In this document: positions 1-6,809 of the stretch, in pieces
Numbering within the stretch: the first letter of the stretch is position 1
Layout: each line of letters starts with the position of its first letter
NCBI RefSeq assembly: GCF_023502205.1
Contig: NZ_JAMFLG010000003.1
Coordinates: forward strand, 143,628 to 207,627
DNA length: 64,000 nucleotides
Reading direction: 5' to 3'
DNA from: Aquiflexum sp. TKW24L
GTDB taxonomy: Bacteria > Bacteroidota > Bacteroidia > Cytophagales > Cyclobacteriaceae
Program-made: the position numbers and the translations under genes
Notes under the pieces: generated by a model
Seen by the model: only the letters and a program-made list of their open reading frames with translations
Databases searched by the model: none
Told to the model about the DNA's origin: nothing

Positions 1-24
1 AATCAATCAACCAAACTCCTCAAA

Positions 25-420
25 ATGTATAAAATTTTCATAGCCTCATTTAGATTCATTGCCTTTACACTATTAATTTCTTCCTGCTCCAGTAAAGTGG
101 ATCTCAAAAATGTGAACTTGGAAAACTGGAAAAAAGACCGTGACGGATGTATTGGATTGAGGACTCAAGAATTAGAATCATTTCGTGTTGTAAAAAATGA
201 TTTGTTGGGAAAAGACAACCAATCAATCATAAAAACCTTTGGAAGGCCTGACAAGGTTGAATTGACGGACAGGAGCCAATCCTTTTTCATCTATTTTATC
301 GATCCGGCACCATCCTGTGAGAACTTTGATTCTGCTGCAGAACAACCTATGAAAGTCATGCTCAGGATGAATGCCTACAGCAGGGTGAGTGAGGTGGTGA
401 TTAGTAGGTTGGATCCGTGA
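25..420 (+). CDS. Small lipoprotein of unknown function
   Basis: A 131-residue protein with a short basic start, a hydrophobic stretch (residues 11-18) and a lipobox ending at Cys21 (LISSC), so it is probably a lipoprotein anchored in the envelope. The mature part contains a GKDNQSIIKTFGRPDKVE stretch near residue 60. This resembles the two-helix-plus-strand pattern of SmpA/OmlA (BamE-like) domains, but the resemblance is weak and no function is assigned. It stands alone; the next gene lies 240 bases away on the other strand. The ATG at 25 is close to the window edge, so an upstream operon partner cannot be excluded. Confidence 0.7.
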   Translation: MYKIFIASFRFIAFTLLISSCSSKVDLKNVNLENWKKDRDGCIGLRTQELESFRVVKNDLLGKDNQSIIKTFGRPDKVELTDRSQSFFIYFIDPAPSCENFDSAAEQPMKVMLRMNAYSRVSEVVISRLDP

Positions 421-659
421 GGAAATGGTTAAAGGTTAATTGGTTAATTGTTAAAAGGTTGGGAAAGAATTAAATTTTTGAATTATTGATATTCATTGAT
501 ATTTGATATTGATGGATATTGATTCAGAAATTTGCGTTAGCTTATATTTTACCCTCAATAGGTCGGATTGATAAATTTGAAATTGAGAAATTATCAAAAA
601 AAAGGTTTTAAGGTTTGATCAAAACCTTAAAACCTTCTAACATTTTAACCTTAAAACCC
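421..659. repeat. Gene-free AT-rich spacer with short degenerate repeats
   Basis: This stretch holds no credible gene. It begins with imperfect repeats of GGTTAA/TTGGTTAA (425-470), continues with several ATTGATATT-like units (485-530), and ends in a large hairpin near the 3' end of the ROK gene, described separately. The low-complexity style resembles the tracts at 61.2 kb and 63.9 kb in this window. Confidence 0.5.
602..636. terminator. Perfect 15-bp inverted repeat, probable terminator
   Basis: AAGGTTTTAAGGTTT (602-616) is followed after five bases by its exact reverse complement (622-636). The stem is A/T-rich with little G/C, and a related AACCTTAAAACCCT copy follows at 647-660. It lies just beyond the stop of the leftward ROK gene and 180 bases after the rightward lipoprotein gene, so it could end transcription from both sides. 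Confidence 0.45.
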
Positions 660-1589
660 TTAGTCCTCCTCCATAAAGCACAAAGCCGCCGCGCCAAGGG
701 TACCGGCATTGTTGGCTAAAGTCGCCCTGACCAATTGCAAATCCCGGACATAATATGGGGTGAGATATTGTCTGACAGTCTTATCCAAAGAAGGCATCAT
801 ATATTCCAAACCTGCTGATATACCTCCTCCAAAATAGACATGGGTCACGTCCAGGATGCGGATGGTTGACACGATGGCTTCTCCCAATATCCTTCCCACT
901 TCCTCAAATACCATCAGGGAAACTTCATTTCCGGCTTTTGCTGTATCCACAAGAAGGTGCGTTCCCAATTCTTTATCTATCAAATCATGTGCAAGTCGTG
1001 GGTATCCTTGGATAAATCGCTCCATAATTTTGAGAATCCCATTTCTTCCGACCAACTTTTCCAATCCTTCATTTCCTCGGGAAAGCATGTGGCCCATTTC
1101 CATGGCATTGCCTCGCGATCCCTTGAAAATTTCCCCATCTAATACCAATGCACTTCCGATTCCTGTTCCCATGGTGATGAATAGGAAGTTCTCAGGTGGA
1201 TTGTTTTTACCATAACGGTATTCTCCAATAGCTGCGGCGGCAGCATCATTTTCCAGGTAAAAAGAGATGCCGGGATATTTTTTTTTGAGTTCACCTTTGA
1301 GATTGTACCCGTTCAAATCAGGGATAGCCGGGATCTCAAGCGTCGTGGTTCGGTTTTTGGAAATCAATCCAGGTAATCCGATTCCTACTTTTTTGACCTC
1401 AGGATATTTTTTCAGAATATCTACCATGTTATCAGTAAAACAGACACTGAATCCCCGAGGGTCGTCTCTATATGGTGCGGTATCAATTTTTTCAAACGAA
1501 ACAATTTCCCCTTGTTTATTTACCAAACCGATTTTTAAATGGGTTCCTCCCACATCGACTCCCAAAAAATGCTCCTCTTCTTTGCTCAT
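660..1589 (-). CDS. ROK-family sugar kinase (glucokinase-like)
   Basis: A 309-residue cytoplasmic ROK-family protein expected to phosphorylate a hexose (glucose or an amino sugar) with ATP or another phosphate donor. The N-terminal phosphate-binding DVGGTH motif is at residues 12-17. The catalytic Asp is Asp115 in the ENDAAAAA segment, and a second glycine-rich phosphate loop (MGTGIGSALVLDG) lies near residues 140-152. The His of the GHM segment (His167) that normally helps bind zinc is kept, but the usual CxCGxxGCxE cysteines are missing: the region reads GNEGLEKLVGRNG. It is therefore a zinc-site-less ROK variant. The gene is alone on its strand and is followed by a strong inverted repeat. 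Substrate cannot be read from the sequence. Confidence 0.85.
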   Translation of the reverse strand: MSKEEEHFLGVDVGGTHLKIGLVNKQGEIVSFEKIDTAPYRDDPRGFSVCFTDNMVDILKKYPEVKKVGIGLPGLISKNRTTTLEIPAIPDLNGYNLKGELKKKYPGISFYLENDAAAAAIGEYRYGKNNPPENFLFITMGTGIGSALVLDGEIFKGSRGNAMEMGHMLSRGNEGLEKLVGRNGILKIMERFIQGYPRLAHDLIDKELGTHLLVDTAKAGNEVSLMVFEEVGRILGEAIVSTIRILDVTHVYFGGGISAGLEYMMPSLDKTVRQYLTPYYVRDLQLVRATLANNAGTLGAAALCFMEED

Positions 1590-1973
1590 GGTTATTTTTC
1601 AATAGGTTTTAAATGCTAAAATAATAAACAGATTAGCTCACTTCCTACAATCTTTGATAAAGTCTTAAAATATTTCGAAGGCAAACAGACAAATCAAAGT
1701 AGTTCTGAGGGTTATGCTATCCAAAAATTTACGGAAAATCCTATTGAAATTAAGAAAAGCTCTATTTGAACCCCTTGCATATGCAAAATAGATACAATGC
1801 CCACTCTTAATTTCTAGTCCAAATGAAATTCTGTTGCCACATTATTGATGCAATTTCCTTTTATTAAATTAGACAAAAGAAATATAAAGCTTGGATTACA
1901 TGAAATTATAGAGATAATTATTTTGTTATTTTGTTTAAAAAAAGTATATTAAGTGTCTCTAAACCAACAAACT
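1590..1973. other. Divergent intergenic region without recognised gene
   Basis: About 380 A/T-rich bases separate the leftward ROK gene from the rightward ArsC-like gene, so both promoters should lie here. I found no full TTTG-N19/20-TAnnTTTG promoter, no RNA gene and no convincing small coding sequence. Confidence 0.4.
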
Positions 1974-2333
1974 ATGAAAGCACATCCAAGCGAATTGTTT
2001 TTCTACTACAATCCAAGCCATAATGTAGACAAGCAAATGAGGGCATATGCCAAGTCAATATCCCGTCATGTCAATGAAATCAACATCGAAAAAGAATCCA
2101 TCACGATGACAGGCTGGAGGACAATTTTGGATAAGTTAAACCTACGGCCAAAGGACCTGATGAACAGGGCGCATCCGGATTATCAGAAATTTATAGCGGG
2201 AAAATCATGGGATGATGAAGGTTGGCTTAATATCCTTATCAGAAATCCACACCTGCTTAAGGCTCCGATCGCAATAAAAAAAGACAAAGCAGTGCTTTGC
2301 CTTACTCCTAATGTAATTCTTGAATTAGACTAA
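1974..2333 (+). CDS. ArsC/Spx-like thioredoxin-fold protein lacking the catalytic cysteine
   Basis: A 119-residue protein of the ArsC (arsenate reductase) related family found in Bacteroidota. The family's ending is recognisable in NPHLLKAPIAIKKDKAVLC, corresponding to the ArsC segment N-P-x-L-x-x-x-P-I. The N-terminal strand reads ELFFYYNPSHNVDKQMRAYA, where true arsenate reductases and Spx have a cysteine. Here the position is Asn-Pro-Ser, so arsenate reduction by the classical mechanism is unlikely. The ATG at 1974 is preferred over the in-frame GTG at 1953 because homologous proteins begin near this point. It ends tail to tail with the CvfB-like gene, the two stop codons sharing CTAA at 2330-2333. 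Confidence 0.7.
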   Translation: MKAHPSELFFYYNPSHNVDKQMRAYAKSISRHVNEINIEKESITMTGWRTILDKLNLRPKDLMNRAHPDYQKFIAGKSWDDEGWLNILIRNPHLLKAPIAIKKDKAVLCLTPNVILELD

Positions 2334-3157
2334 GCGAGTCTGATGCCGTCTTCCTGTATTGTTATTTTTTTAGCTTTATATAGTTGACCAATTGACTGTT
2401 TAAAGTGCTTTTTACTCATTCCCAGCAACTCTTTGATAGACTCAGGGGATGATTTATCTTGAAGGGGCAAAAATTTCTGGACTTTTAAAACTCCAAGGAT
2501 TTTTTCAGCCCCTTCTTCATATTTTTCACGCCCGATAGGCAAAACCTGCAAATCAAGTTTCCCATCCTCACGTCTTTTCTTTACAAATACCTTTATCCTA
2601 TCTCCCACTTTAATGGGCTGAAACACCTCGTTTTTATAAATCAATCCTTCATAACTTCCATCAATGAGCGTTTTGAACCCAAGATCAGTCTCCTCAAAAA
2701 TCAATGCATCCACCTCTTGCCCTGCGACATATGCCTCGGTATCCATGAGAATAAAATCTTCATATTTAGAAACCCCAATCAACCTATTGGTTTTGTAATC
2801 CTGACATACCATCACAAGGTATTTTCCACCAACCTCCATGGTTTTTGCCATTTCAGATTTGGGAACAAAAAGATCTTTTGGAAGACCCCAATCCATAAAA
2901 GCACCAAAATCAGTGATTTCTTTGGCTTCCATCACTGCAAATTCATCCAATAAAGCAACAGGTCTATTGGTGACTGCCACGGGCCTATCTTCACTGTCGG
3001 TGTAAACAAAAACTTCCAATTCCTCCCCTTCTTTTTCCTCGCCTTTTAGGTAGCTTTTTGGTAACAAAACTTCCCCGCCTTCCCGCAGGGCAAGATATGC
3101 CCCATTGGCTGTGAATCGGTTTATTAGCAGTGAACTGATTTTTCCTAATTCTCTCAT
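2330..3157 (-). CDS. cvfB: CvfB/YitL-type S1 RNA-binding protein
   Basis: A 275-residue protein of the CvfB (YitL) family: two to three S1-like OB folds (about residues 1-60, 70-140 and 145-205) followed by a C-terminal winged helix (about 215-275). The S1 signature is visible in EITDFGAFMDWGLPKDLFVP, and the winged-helix part in SPESIKELLGMSKKHFKQS. Family members bind RNA and influence expression of other genes; the exact target is unknown. A -7-like TAACTTTG sits only four bases ahead of the ATG, which suggests a very short or absent leader. The gene ends convergent with the ArsC-like gene with a 4-base overlap. Confidence 0.85.
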   Translation of the reverse strand: MRELGKISSLLINRFTANGAYLALREGGEVLLPKSYLKGEEKEGEELEVFVYTDSEDRPVAVTNRPVALLDEFAVMEAKEITDFGAFMDWGLPKDLFVPKSEMAKTMEVGGKYLVMVCQDYKTNRLIGVSKYEDFILMDTEAYVAGQEVDALIFEETDLGFKTLIDGSYEGLIYKNEVFQPIKVGDRIKVFVKKRREDGKLDLQVLPIGREKYEEGAEKILGVLKVQKFLPLQDKSSPESIKELLGMSKKHFKQSIGQLYKAKKITIQEDGIRLA

Positions 3158-3161
3158 CGTT

Positions 3162-3169
3162 CAAAGTTA
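3162..3169 (-). promoter_or_regulatory. Possible -7 element (TAACTTTG) of the cvfB-like gene
   Basis: On the minus strand TAACTTTG matches the Bacteroidota -7 consensus TAnnTTTG and is followed by AACG and then the ATG. No -33 TTG/TTTG is found at the normal distance, so this is only half a promoter. If used, the transcript would start at or next to the start codon. Confidence 0.3.
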
Positions 3170-3190
3170 GCCATTTTAAATGATTGAGAA

Positions 3191-3221
3191 TTGGATTTAC
3201 TTCCGAATCAAACTAGATTTG
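3191..3221 (+). promoter_or_regulatory. Probable promoter of the 3-hydroxyacyl-CoA dehydrogenase gene
   Basis: TTG (3191-3193), a 20-base spacer, then TAGATTTG (3214-3221) fits the Bacteroidota primary sigma-factor pattern. Transcription would begin near 3226, leaving about 80 bases of leader before the ATG at 3309. Confidence 0.45.
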
Positions 3222-3308
3222 GTCAAAAATAGATCAAAAAAACCTGCCCGTAATTGGGACACTTTTCATTTCAATTGTTAACTACTTGAATACTAAACCC
3301 AAATCAAA

Positions 3309-4199
3309 ATGAATAATATTTCTGTAATTGGTTCCGGCACAATGGGAAACGGAATAGCCCATGTTTTTGCTCAATTTGGTTACAACGTCTCATTAATTGA
3401 TGTCCAACAATCAGCTTTGGACAAGGCATTGACAACTATTTCGAAAAATTTTGACAGACAGGTTACCAAAGGAAATTTGACTGAGAATGAAAAAAATGAC
3501 GCTCTAGGCCGGATCCGGACCTTCACTTCATTGGGCGACGGGGTCGTAAATGCGGATTTGGTGGTTGAGGCTGCTACAGAAAATCTGCAGGTCAAATTGG
3601 ACCTTTTTCGTCAATTGGATGAGCTGTGTCCAAAAAACACAATTCTGGCTTCCAATACTTCATCCATATCAATTACTAAAATCGGATCGGCTACAAAACG
3701 GCCGGAAAAGGTTATCGGAATGCATTTTATGAATCCGGTTCCCGTAATGAAACTGGTAGAGGTAATCAAAGGGTATTCTTCTTCCCAAGAGACGACAGAT
3801 CATGTCATGCATATTTGTGCCAAGCTGGAAAAGATACCTGTTGAGGTGAATGACTATCCCGGATTTGTGGCCAACAGGATTTTGATGCCAATGATCAATG
3901 AAGCTATTTACACCTTATTTGAAGGAGTAGCGGGAATTGCAGAAATCGATACCGTCATGAAACTCGGTATGGCGCATCCGATGGGGCCACTTCAGCTTGC
4001 AGATTTTATTGGTCTCGATGTCTGTCTTTCCATTCTGAAGGTTTTACATGACGGTTTTGGAAATCCAAAATATGCCCCATGTCCATTGTTGGTCAACATG
4101 GTGGAAGCCGGGTATAAAGGTGTTAAATCGGGTGAAGGTTTTTATGAATATTCTCCCGGAAGCAAGGAATTGAAGGTTTCGGGAAGATTTAAAAAATAA
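3309..4199 (+). CDS. 3-hydroxybutyryl-CoA / 3-hydroxyacyl-CoA dehydrogenase
   Basis: A 296-residue NAD-dependent dehydrogenase that oxidises 3-hydroxyacyl-CoA (or reduces acetoacetyl-CoA) in fatty-acid or butanoate metabolism. The Rossmann motif GSGTMG is at residues 8-13, and the acidic end of the second strand is DVQQ near residue 31. The catalytic region HFMNPVPVMKLVEVI (from His139) carries the His and Glu151 of the active-site dyad, and the C-terminal dimerisation half contains GFVANRILMPMINEAI. Length and domains match stand-alone Hbd-type enzymes rather than the fused FadB form. It is followed closely (53 bases) by the deoxynucleoside kinase on the same strand. Confidence 0.92.
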   Translation: MNNISVIGSGTMGNGIAHVFAQFGYNVSLIDVQQSALDKALTTISKNFDRQVTKGNLTENEKNDALGRIRTFTSLGDGVVNADLVVEAATENLQVKLDLFRQLDELCPKNTILASNTSSISITKIGSATKRPEKVIGMHFMNPVPVMKLVEVIKGYSSSQETTDHVMHICAKLEKIPVEVNDYPGFVANRILMPMINEAIYTLFEGVAGIAEIDTVMKLGMAHPMGPLQLADFIGLDVCLSILKVLHDGFGNPKYAPCPLLVNMVEAGYKGVKSGEGFYEYSPGSKELKVSGRFKK

Positions 4200-4252
4200 C
4201 CTTTTCTTATTTCGTGCAAAAAAAATCAGAAGAAAAAGTAAAACAAAAAGAC

Positions 4253-4870
4253 ATGCACATAGCGGTATCAGGAAATATAGGAAGTGGGAAAACGACTTTG
4301 GCCATCAAATTGGCGAAGCATTATGGATGGCATGCAGAATTGGAAGCTGTGGAAAATAATCCCTATCTAGCAGATTTTTATGAAGATATGAAGCGATGGT
4401 CTTTCCATCTGCAGGTTTTCTTTCTCAATAGCCGATTCAATCAAATCAAGAGAATCCGAGAAGATGGATTGTCAGTGGTGCAAGACAGGACGATCTATGA
4501 GGATGCCTATATTTTCGCAGCCAATCTTTATAAATCTAAATTGTTTTCTGAAAGGGATTATGAAAATTACTTATGCCTGTTTGATTCGATGATCAATTAT
4601 GTCAAAGCCCCGGACTTGCTTATCTATTTGAAGGCAGACATTCCAAAACTGGTGGGTCAGATTGAGAAAAGAGGCAGGTCCTATGAAAATGCGATCAGGA
4701 TTGATTATTTAAAAAACCTGAATTCCCACTATGAAGAATGGATCGGTGGCTATGACAAAGGGAAATTGCTGATTGTGGATGTCAATCAGATGGATTTTGT
4801 AGAATATCCTGAAGATTTTTCATCTATTGTACAGCGTATAGACCGGGAGATGTACGGGCTGTTTTCTTAA
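4253..4870 (+). CDS. Deoxynucleoside kinase
   Basis: A 205-residue kinase of the deoxyadenosine/deoxycytidine/deoxyguanosine kinase family, which makes deoxynucleoside monophosphates in nucleotide salvage. The P-loop GNIGSGKT is at residues 7-14. The substrate-site DRTIYEDAYIFA segment follows near residue 85, and the lid region RGRSYENAIR lies near residue 145. I prefer the ATG at 4253 to an in-frame GTG at 4214, because the GTG adds a charged lysine-rich extension before the first beta strand. Which deoxynucleoside is preferred cannot be decided here. Confidence 0.85.
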   Translation: MHIAVSGNIGSGKTTLAIKLAKHYGWHAELEAVENNPYLADFYEDMKRWSFHLQVFFLNSRFNQIKRIREDGLSVVQDRTIYEDAYIFAANLYKSKLFSERDYENYLCLFDSMINYVKAPDLLIYLKADIPKLVGQIEKRGRSYENAIRIDYLKNLNSHYEEWIGGYDKGKLLIVDVNQMDFVEYPEDFSSIVQRIDREMYGLFS

Positions 4871-4882
4871 AAACCCAAAATT

Positions 4883-5533
4883 TTAAACCAATTTCCTTGA
4901 AAACCAATTGAGTATGCCTTGTTGGTACTCTTCTTTTGGATGTAACAACAAATCATCAATTTTTTTGAGACTACCTCCTATCATCAGGTTTTCATACAAG
5001 GGTATTCTTATCAATTTAAATCCATGAAGCCTGCTGACAAGGTCGTATTGGGCATCGTTGTAAGCATTCAGCTTCCATCCCGAAGATCCATTTCCTGAGA
5101 GATCGCCCGGAATTTCGCTTTTGCCAAATAGTTTGTCTGCTATCGGTGGGCCATTCCAGATTCTTTCCTGCAAACCTGTCTTGAGACATTCTTTTTCATA
5201 AGTCCTGCAAAGTCTGAGGTAGGATTCTACCCAAGGAAAAGTAAATACTTCATAAATCGAAGCCTTCAGAGATGTCAAACGATACCTATTGAAATGGACT
5301 TCATCGTCATAAATGAATACATGACGGTTTATCTTGAAGTCAAACTTTAATCTTTCCAAGACCGGTAAGTGGCCTTTTCCTCCAAGTTCTGAGAAAACGC
5401 TACCCAAAAGCATTTCTCCTTTGCCTTTTAAATAGCTTGGATTGACTTCAAGGGTATGACTGAATTCTACCGGGATGTCTGAGTTTTTTAATACCCCAAA
5501 CAGATTTTCCACTTTCAAAAGATGCATGGACAA
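4883..5533 (-). CDS. Conserved protein of unknown function
   Basis: A 216-residue soluble-looking protein without signal peptide or membrane segment and without a motif I recognise. It is rich in aromatic residues and has mixed charge. The start could be the ATG two codons further in (MHLLKVENL). It lies two bases after the DUF2452 gene on the same strand and is the last gene of a three-gene unit (small membrane protein, DUF2452 protein, this one), so its role is probably tied to that of DUF2452, which is itself unknown. Confidence 0.6.
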   Translation of the reverse strand: MSMHLLKVENLFGVLKNSDIPVEFSHTLEVNPSYLKGKGEMLLGSVFSELGGKGHLPVLERLKFDFKINRHVFIYDDEVHFNRYRLTSLKASIYEVFTFPWVESYLRLCRTYEKECLKTGLQERIWNGPPIADKLFGKSEIPGDLSGNGSSGWKLNAYNDAQYDLVSRLHGFKLIRIPLYENLMIGGSLKKIDDLLLHPKEEYQQGILNWFSRKLV

Positions 5534-5535
5534 AA

Positions 5536-5997
5536 TTAACCTTCTTTACGGATGATTTCCCAAGTATGGTCAGCAAGCAATTTTATTTCTGCGATGAATC
5601 TTGAAAATCTATTCTTTCTCCCCCACTCTTCAGGCGCTATCAAACTGAGAAAATCACCGCCATCCTCCTTTTCATACAAAAAATAATGATGGTTGATCAA
5701 AGGCTCAAAACCCATGGAGGTTTTGTAGATCCTTTCGGATATTTCCACCCTGTTTTGGATCAATTTTGCCTGTTCTGCCAAGAGCTGCATCTGCTGATAG
5801 ATTTGTGCCATCTGCATATCGGTTTGAGAATGCATGGCAGCTACAGCCCTACCGGTAATTTTTCCTGTATCTTCAGGTCTGATGATGGCACTACCTGACT
5901 GATGGGCATAGGGTAAAAGACCGGGAATTTCTGTGGTCTTTTCCTTCATTTTATCAAGGTCAATCAAGCTGACATCAATCTTTTGTTTCTTTGACAT
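5536..5997 (-). CDS. DUF2452 family protein
   Basis: A 153-residue protein that I recognise as DUF2452, a Bacteroidota family of unknown function. The diagnostic segments are PGLLPYAHQSGSAIIRPED (from about residue 25), GRAVAAMHSQTDMQ, a Gln-rich helix with coiled-coil character (about residues 60-85), and FEPLINHHYFLYEKEDG followed by a short C-terminal domain. No signal peptide or transmembrane segment is seen. Its start overlaps the end of the upstream small membrane protein gene by 23 bases and its end nearly touches the next gene, so the three are very likely co-transcribed. Confidence 0.8.
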   Translation of the reverse strand: MSKKQKIDVSLIDLDKMKEKTTEIPGLLPYAHQSGSAIIRPEDTGKITGRAVAAMHSQTDMQMAQIYQQMQLLAEQAKLIQNRVEISERIYKTSMGFEPLINHHYFLYEKEDGGDFLSLIAPEEWGRKNRFSRFIAEIKLLADHTWEIIRKEG

Positions 5998-6151
5998 TGG
6001 TTTTTACTGTATCTGATGGGGCGATTCTTTCTTTCAAATTCTTTTTGGAACCAGGAAATGTGGTTTTACTTGACATATCGATTCCTATCCAAAGCATGCA
6101 CAGACCAAATATGAAAGCTAGAACCAAGAAAATAATTTTATTTTTTTTCAT
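5975..6151 (-). CDS. Small single-span membrane protein upstream of DUF2452
   Basis: A 58-residue protein starting MKKNKIIFLVLAFIFGL, with one hydrophobic helix (about residues 5-26) and a short polar tail rich in Lys, Ser and Thr. It may be a membrane anchor or an uncleaved signal. An ATG four codons further upstream (6163) is possible but less like a signal start. It overlaps the DUF2452 gene by 23 bases, supporting translation coupling. No homology is recognised; support comes from the good hydrophobic profile and the overlap. Confidence 0.5.
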   Translation of the reverse strand: MKKNKIIFLVLAFIFGLCMLWIGIDMSSKTTFPGSKKNLKERIAPSDTVKTNVKETKD

Positions 6152-6333
6152 AGCAATAATCAAAGAAACATTAATAACTTAGAGTTGTTCAATTTGTCAA
6201 AATTAGAAGATTATTTACTGTTATAAAATTTGAAACTACCGCAGAATGAACACCTTACAAATATTGTAGAGAAAGGGTAATTTTAGGTCTTAAAAAAAAA
6301 CCATAAAACCACTTTTTTTTATTTTGAAATACA

Positions 6334-6341
6334 TAAATTTG
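6334..6341 (+). promoter_or_regulatory. Possible -7 element of the HPt gene
   Basis: TAAATTTG matches TAnnTTTG and lies 36 bases before the preferred ATG at 6378. No good -33 element is present at the right distance, so support is limited. Confidence 0.3.
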
Positions 6342-6377
6342 ATTGTTATATACAACCTACAGCTATTCGAATATTTT

Positions 6378-6710
6378 ATGTATCAACTTATTAGCCCACA
6401 AACTATTTTTCAGTATTTCGGCGATGACGACAAAGAAATGTTGCAGGAAATGATTCAGATAATTCTGGATTCAAATCTTCATGACTTGAAGCAAATGGAT
6501 GAACTGTACGATGCACATGACTGGGCGCTTATCAAAAGAAGATGTCACAAGGCAAAACCAAGCCTCAGTTATATAGGAGCTATCCAAACAAGAAAAATTT
6601 TAGAATCAATAGAGGCTGATCTAGAAAATTCCCATGGTCGTTTCAATGACCTACTTCGTGACATAGAAATTATTGAAAAAGAACTTCACACTTTCCTTGA
6701 TTCTCTGTAA
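6378..6710 (+). CDS. Orphan histidine phosphotransfer (HPt) protein
   Basis: A 110-residue all-helical protein with the HPt core RRCHKAKPSLSYIGA; His57 is the likely phospho-accepting residue, in the standard H-K-x-K-x-S context. HPt proteins pass phosphoryl groups between a hybrid sensor kinase and a response regulator. No kinase or regulator is adjacent, so its partner must be encoded elsewhere. The ATG at 6378 (MYQLISPQTI) is preferred over the ATG at 6324, which adds a hydrophobic extension not expected for this family. Confidence 0.8.
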   Translation: MYQLISPQTIFQYFGDDDKEMLQEMIQIILDSNLHDLKQMDELYDAHDWALIKRRCHKAKPSLSYIGAIQTRKILESIEADLENSHGRFNDLLRDIEIIEKELHTFLDSL

Positions 6711-6809
6711 TCAAAATAATTTTTTTACCTATCCCCATTTTTTTATTCCCAAATCAATCCTATTCTTAGACCTTTATTCAAAAACTAAGTTTTAGTAAAT
6801 TCATTTCCT

